From NCBI GenBank assembly GCA_949317995.1, contig OX439046.1, positions 59,065,774 through 59,129,773 of the forward strand: 64,000 nucleotides of DNA. Direction: 5' to 3'. The notes under the pieces were generated by a model. It searched no databases. It worked only from the letters and a program-made list of their open reading frames with translations, and was not told the origin of the DNA. Of the stretch, positions 54,129-64,000 are shown piece after piece. Source of the stretch: Acholoe squamosa. Taxonomy: Eukaryota > Annelida > Polychaeta > Phyllodocida > Polynoidae. Numbering within the stretch: position 1 is the first letter of the stretch; each line of letters opens with the position of its first letter. A program made the position numbers and the translations under genes.

Positions 54129-54650
54129 CAAGCGAATCGCATTTGAGCCTTTGGTTTTATCAATTATGTCCTAAAATGTTTGCACAATTAAGAGTGTATG
54201 AACCTCTGACAGGAGTTATTTGCTTAACATTTTATATACAGGGATGTAAGTCAGGAATGGGCAAAAATCAGGAAGCCATACATTTACTTGATATAAAAGC
54301 TTTCTATTCTTCCAAACAACCCTCTTTACCATTTGTATAAGGAAAATAAACATCAGTCAAAAATTTCAGAAATCAGGAAATCCTGATAAAACCTGAAGAC
54401 TTACATCCCTGTATATAAATGTACAAAAGTACACTCAGAAAATATTATTTTAATTTGGCTTTTATTTCCAATTAGGAACAACAACAGCAACATGTTTGAG
54501 CTACAAAGGCTTTGAGTGTAGAAGGTTTTTGTACAAACTAAATATATCCTAATGAAATTAGAAATGGAAGTTGACTGGTAGAAAATAGGTCCCATGAAAA
54601 GACCACTTGGCGCTAGTGCAAATGTTTACCCATTTAAATGTCAATAAGAT

Positions 54651-54822
54651 TAATGCATCATACCATAGTGCATTAATGCATCATACCAGTAGTGCATTAA
54701 TGCATCATGTCAGTAGTGCATTAATGCATCATACCGTAGAGCATTAATGCATCATGCCCGTAGAGCATTAATGCATCATGCCCACAGAGCATTAATGCAT
54801 CATGCCCACAGTGCATTAATGC
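54651..54822 (+). repeat. Seven-copy 23-24-bp minisatellite with palindromic core
   Basis: Each unit holds GCATTAATGCATCAT; GCATTAATGC is a perfect palindrome. The variable part runs from CCATAGT through CCAGTAGT to CCCACAGT. Confidence 0.9.
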
Positions 54823-57800
54823 TTGTCTTTAGCTTTAAGGGTATACATTCTGCTGTTGCCATGATGTACCACTGCAGAACTGGCGGTTAATATCAGGACT
54901 GCATGTGTCCATGACGCCCACACTGTGGGGATGTATCAATCACATAGAATGGTGTTCTGCAAGACTGGAGTCACTCTTCAGGTGTATCATGACGACCAAT
55001 TGTCATAGTGTATCAATGCACTAGGCAGCCTTTGGAGGGTTAAAGCTTAATGATTGTCAAAGTGAGCAGCTAGTTCACAGATTACCTGGTACTAACACCG
55101 CTCTGAATATAATTGTTTTAAATCTATACATTGGTAGTTACATGTAGCAATGGGTATAAACCGGATTCTGGTTATATGTAGACAGTCATTTAGCATAAAA
55201 TGTACAATACAAGGGTTCATGAATTTATGAAAAGTACTAAAAGGGCACTGATTAGTCCTATATTGTTTCCTTCTCCTTGGGACTATAGTATTAGCAGCTT
55301 TTCACAACCCTCAGAGCGAAGGAAACACTTGATCAATCACAATCAATCCTATCACTCAAACACGGTCCCTTGGGTTTCCATTTTCTATAGAAGTTACATA
55401 TATATAGAGGAAAGAATAAACAGAGCAAAAAGGGTATATATTATATTGTTCCTGAAATTGAATCGACAATATTCATGTTATATCCAACCGTATGTACTTA
55501 TTTTACACATATATATGCAGTATCGCATATTCTCTGTACTCGCTCTATTATTTACAATTGCCTAATACTTCCAAATAATAAATTACTTAAAATATACATA
55601 GACATAACAATATGAACCGTGATTAATGCTGACTTGCAACATCATCCAACTGAACGATACACACAGCTTCGGAATAAAACCTGTGTAATAGGCGTCGTGC
55701 CAGAAATGTGCAAGACGAAGACTAAAATCATCAAAATTAATACTACAACTTGGGGAGGTTAAACCCTGGCATATCCTTATACTGGCTTTTACGTTTTAAT
55801 TTTTCTTGGGAGGGATTTAAGGTGAATGTTAACCTTTTTTAGGATTCTACATGGAACCATATAAAGATACCAGATCAAATATTACATTTTATACATATTT
55901 TGCACAACACTTTAATAAAGCGTAAGTTCAGATGTTGAATATCTGATGCTGTTTTCAACATGTCGTTAGGGCTTTAGATATGCACGGCCTGCGTCGCACA
56001 GAAGTTAAGGAATGTGATGCATTTAAACGTACTTTGAATTAGACTAAGATATCACCCAACCTCACCCTGTTTGCTTTTGCGGTAGAACCACATTCCACCC
56101 ATCTGCATTTGAGCATGAATAATTTCCGAATTAAATTTTCATAGAGAAAGCTAAGGCCAACGTCTTGGAATCGGTGAGTTGTGACGTTGATGACAAATTG
56201 ACGGATACCAGGAGTAGTTGGTAATGCCATCACAAGCGGAAAGAATAAGAATGAGGGGTTTGATTATGAGCAGTAGCAGTGATTTGAAGTCAACAGAATT
56301 TTCTCAACATACAATGAATCACATGTAACAGCTTAACAAAAGCCATCAAAACCCTAAGGTTCCTTTAAGCTATAACAACATGTGACCTAGAAAGCTTTTT
56401 ATGAAGATTGAAGAAAATTAATCAGGATTGACTAAGTTTATCTGATCAAGCTCGTTTGAGGGATAAGGGTTGGTGAAAGAGTCGTTATCTATGCAAAACT
56501 GGAAACAGCAGCACAAAAAGCTTAGCCTGAGATCTTGATATACCTTACACTTTCTCTCAGCTCACTCTTTTTAACAAAACACTATATCTTTGTGACTGAC
56601 TTGTACAAATATCAAGTGAAGTTAGTCTGTATCGTAAGAAGGAGAAAGACTACGTTTGAGTAAGTATAAAGTCGACATGAACATCGACCCGTCAAGATAT
56701 TTCTGCTTGGCGTTGTGCTAAATGCTATAAACTTCTCCATAAAAAGGCATTAGTCTATTACGATATTTGGCGATATTCATGTCAAGTAGTAGTATGACAG
56801 AGGGAAGAACAATATGCAAATATATGTACACATGCTTATCACCTAGCTGCAGGTATCTCGCTCTTGTCGCATTCCATCGCTAGACTTATAATACATTATG
56901 AATTGCACTAAAGCAGGAACACATTTCAGCATGACTTTTTTTCTCTATTAATATCTATAGTATAGTTCATTAAGTTTCTGTAACTACATCTCCCTTAATT
57001 AAAATATAATACAATATAAAAGCACCAGATATCACATCCGCAAACACCCCAAGAGGTGCAGAATGCTGTTGTCAGATTGGCCCGCGATACATATTATACG
57101 ATCGGACCAAAGAGAAGACATGGGTTATGACAGAAAATTTTACAGATCATATATCTTGTGATTTATTTCATAAATAGAAAATTTGACAAGGGATAACAGA
57201 ACCTAACCTGCTTTATCAATGAAATACGAAATATTTTTCAATTTAGCTGATATCAAGTTCTTGTGTTCAAATATCTTCTTTACTTCATATTAGGTCTTGG
57301 TTTTTTTGGGGTTTTTTTCAGGTTATTTTTTCTTCTTTTTTTTTTTGGGGGGGGGGGGTGGAGGGAGCCAAGGCAATGTACCATTCGTTTTTTTCAGTTC
57401 TTATTTGAAAGCCCTAATTCTAGATGAAAAGCATCTTTGTCGTGTACACTAACATTGGTTTGATGCCAGTACATGTTGTACTACTGGACGCGAAAACTAA
57501 ATTATGGGAAGATGCCTTAATATCAAATCTAATGTTCCGACAGTTATATTTACAGACGATTTAAATTCTCGTTAAGTGACTTTTTTTTGCAACATTTCTG
57601 AAGATTTCTTCTTGAAATTGATAAAATGTATCATAATATGCGATACGCCATTCCCGTTCTTTGTCTAAGCACGCTAGGATCTTCACTTTTACGGATTCAT
57701 TTTTGGACTTGTTTCTGTGTTTTAGTTTGAGATTTTCATTTTATATCTATGACAAAAGAATTGCATATAATATCTAACGTGTGATTAAATGTGACATGTT

Positions 57801-58594
57801 ATACTTGTGTTTTGCTTTTCAAAAGGCCTATGTACAACCTTTTTTACATGGTTAATTACTAAATCAATTTCAATGGGGGAGAGCCCGGAAAATATGTACA
57901 TCACATACCTGCTATACGATATGAGCATAATTGGTAGCAACTATGAATATCAAGATCAAGACCTGTTGAAAATTTACACTATTTTGCATTCATAGAATAA
58001 ATCATTAATTTGAGGGAATTTCAAATATTCTACCCAAGTAACATACTCAATGTGTTTCACATTCACAAACCAAACAACAACCAACCTATGGACGCCCTAC
58101 CATTAAATACTGGCCAAATCGAGCAGCAAATAGCGTACCGTGTAACAACATTGCCGCTACCTACATGTGGTAGGTTCCATAGGCACCAAATAAGAAACAT
58201 TCGCTACAATCAGCAACAAATCTAACACAATCATACACAACACTGAAGTAGTGCATTCGGTAGTCTACATCTTTCCCTCTGGACTCCAGTAAAGGTGAGA
58301 TCAATCCTCATGTTAAAACTTGCATCACAGACCCTGGCATATACATACATATATATATACACATATATGTCCCACATATACAATTCTTCCTTAGTATTAT
58401 TATTTCCTTCCGTGGGGTGAAGCTGGCCGCCGGTCCTTGCAGTCCGCGATCTTGGATCATACAATACATTGGGTTCATGGTTTGGCGACTTCCGGATTAT
58501 CATATCACACGATGCTTGGTGTGAGACCTGTCTTCTCGTAACATCCATACTTCCCGTAATAAGCACTGAATAATTTCCTAAGTGAGAGATAATG
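54823..58594. other. Non-coding stretch, partly the 3' side of the SLC25 gene
   Basis: AT-rich, without a recognisable exon. Part next to 58595 must be the 3' UTR of the carrier gene on the minus strand, but no polyadenylation site could be assigned with confidence. T- and G-runs at about 57300-57360. Short ORFs (for example 55200-55565) show no coding signature. Confidence 0.45.
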
Positions 58595-62057
<3,463 letters not shown>

Positions 62058-64000
62058 CTGAAAGTAACCAAGAAGAAGATAACAGACTCTCCAAGATAAG
62101 AATTCAAACTTGTGAATGGTATCTTATTATATTATCAGCCAAGGCAACTGTCCTGGAACTTGTCCTGGAAGTGTTGTGAAAAGAATGTGAGACATGTACA
62201 GCTACATTATCCATAGTGGGTAACTTAAAGTAATAAAGTACATGAAAAGTTCAGTCATAAACTTAAAGAAAACTTAAAATACCAGTAGAAGAAAGGTACT
62301 GTCATTACTGAAGTCTGATATATGAGCAAGAACATTAACAATAAAATCGAAATAGGGTGATTGTACATGGGTTGTTGCAGTTTGGAGGAAGGCTGCAACT
62401 CCAATGATCATCCTAGAAATACATACAACACGGGACTTGACATACTCCACAATACCCACAAAACACATACCAACCCCAAATACTAAGTGCTGGCATGGTA
62501 ATAACTTTGAAAATAAAACTGTATCACCACCAAATTTGTTATGGAACGTTGGTGATTTTTTTTTAAATTTGCCTACCGTGTTACTTGTAACTTGTAAAGC
62601 AATGCAAAGCTTTGTTTTAGGCATGTTGTTCTACATACTAGTTTTCTTTAGCGGGCTCCAAGATTAAAAGCGATATGGCAGGATTTCTGCGAGTGTGTGA
62701 CCTAATCACTGCATAACTTAAGGATTTAGCTCCATTTGTCATCACAATGTAGAAATTCAGCTCTCTCGAGTAACTCAAAATTCACTCATGCTTTGGGAGT
62801 CTATCAAACCCACATGGTCATCAGAACACTATAATTCATTCAATGTACTAGCTTTGACTAAACAAGGCCCCTATTGGTTTTTTGTTTTGTTTTCTATATA
62901 TACACACATGCCCAGGCTTCCTCTGTGTTAATAAAGCAAACCTCCATAACCCACTCCTACATAACATAAACCACAATCTTCACAGAGCCAGGAAGGGTGC
63001 AATGTATTTTTTTTTTTTTATCTAGTCCTTGGACACGATAATAACCATAGGAACAATACAAAAGCGTAAGGTCATGTGTTAGATGTTAAGTTGGTGCACA
63101 CAGAAAGAGGTGTATGGATATATATCAAGTATCAAGAGCATATCGACATACCGTATCATCGTGAATAACCGGCTGGCACTTTTTTTTTTAAAAAACCAGT
63201 GCTTACCTTATTTTAGACTAGAAATGACTCAGAATGTTCCGTTTTTAAGGCACTCATAAACTCTTAACTACTCGTCACACACTTTGATTAAGTGCACTGT
63301 GCGCTAATTACGTCAAAAACGGTAAACTCGACAATACGATAGTCTTTCATACACTCCAGTCGACCTGTTAATCCTTGCCCATATACCATTTTTATCATAC
63401 ATATTAAATGACCATTTGTAAAACCGTGATATCATTTGAAATCTAGGTTTTCTATTTATTTAGTAGGCTTATGGAATATGAATGTGAAGGCGAAGAAGTT
63501 CAAATGGATGCATATTCAAAATTTGAACTGGAACATGCTTCACTTGCATATATTATAAAGTCTTTTGATTGAAAATACTTAGCAATGTAAAATAACAGAA
63601 AATGGTAAAAAGATGTTCAAAATATGTTTGAAAAAAAAACTTTGGAAAAAGCCAAACCGGGCTGCCAAATAATATAAATGTAGAAGAAAATTTTTGATTT
63701 CCATTTTCAAAGAACGATGCAGCACATTTGAAGCCATGGCACAATTCATAAACCGCAATGAATATGGCGGGTCGCTTCAAGGTATTGCACATACTGGAAA
63801 AAATGGTGCACATATAAAGATGAAAATTTGAGGCTACAAGTCAACACCGCTACAAGGCATAACTCATATGGCTTTTTGTTTGTTTCTTTTTACCAGAATC
63901 AAGCTACTGGATAGGTAATAATTCAAGGTTATCCTACTGTACAACTTTTTTATATTGATATCTACATTGGTGAATCAAGATAACATAACTTTTAACTTGT
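62058..64000. other. Probable 5' intron of the carrier gene, nothing recognised
   Basis: AT-rich sequence with poly-T tracts (about 63008-63020, 63180-63190). No exon encoding an EF-hand loop was found on the minus strand. Confidence 0.45.

Noticed and set aside
55200..55565. 121-codon ORF
   Set aside because: AT-driven composition, no homology-like motif, no neighbouring splice sites.
62274..63813. EF-hand exons of the carrier gene
   Set aside because: The minus-strand ORFs here contain no EF-hand loop (no D-x-[DN]-x-[DS]-G pattern); the exons are presumably beyond the window.

Overview
This is animal genomic DNA: long introns with GT-AG splice sites, TATA and AATAAA signals, and a dense mix of LTR retrotransposons, a LINE, tRNA-derived SINEs, many MITEs and a satellite array. 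The three host genes are ordinary metazoan genes and the repeat load suggests a marine invertebrate (invertebrate deuterostome or lophotrochozoan). I cannot name the species.

Layout. 1-544 (-) is the start of an unrecognised basic, coiled-coil protein leaving the left edge, with its own TATA/CRE promoter. 3849-24152 (+) is a compact four-EF-hand calcium-binding protein gene with three coding exons. Its 18.1-kb first intron carries a tRNA-derived SINE and, in sense orientation, an almost complete 12.2-kb Ty3/gypsy retrotransposon (9340-21563). That element has identical-length 468-bp LTRs (5 differences), GGAT target duplications, gag, a broken pol, and an extra gene (ORF3) in the position where retroviruses carry env. 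ORF3 has its own CCAAT/TATA-like promoter and a leader made of tandem hairpins. 24.6-30.5 kb is a transposon graveyard: MITEs, a LINE with a MITE inside it, and a second partial gypsy element with another MITE inside it.

31.1-41.7 kb is a satellite block: about 39 near-identical 172-bp monomers in one orientation, then about 21 diverged monomers in the opposite orientation. The block is bracketed by short inverted arms, one of which lies just upstream of TRMT1L. 41.8-51.7 kb (+) is TRMT1L (tRNA guanine dimethyltransferase-like), eight exons, 508 aa, with a MITE-filled first intron. 51.7-58.6 kb is mostly non-coding with a SINE fragment, a MITE and a minisatellite. 58595-62057 (-) is the carrier half of a calcium-dependent mitochondrial ATP-Mg/Pi carrier (SLC25A23/24/25 group); its upstream EF-hand exons are not visible and probably lie past the right edge.

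The host genes are not obviously linked in function. The best leads for something undescribed are the ORF3-bearing gypsy element, with its private promoter and arrays of covarying hairpins, and the orientation-switched satellite abutting the TRMT1L promoter.
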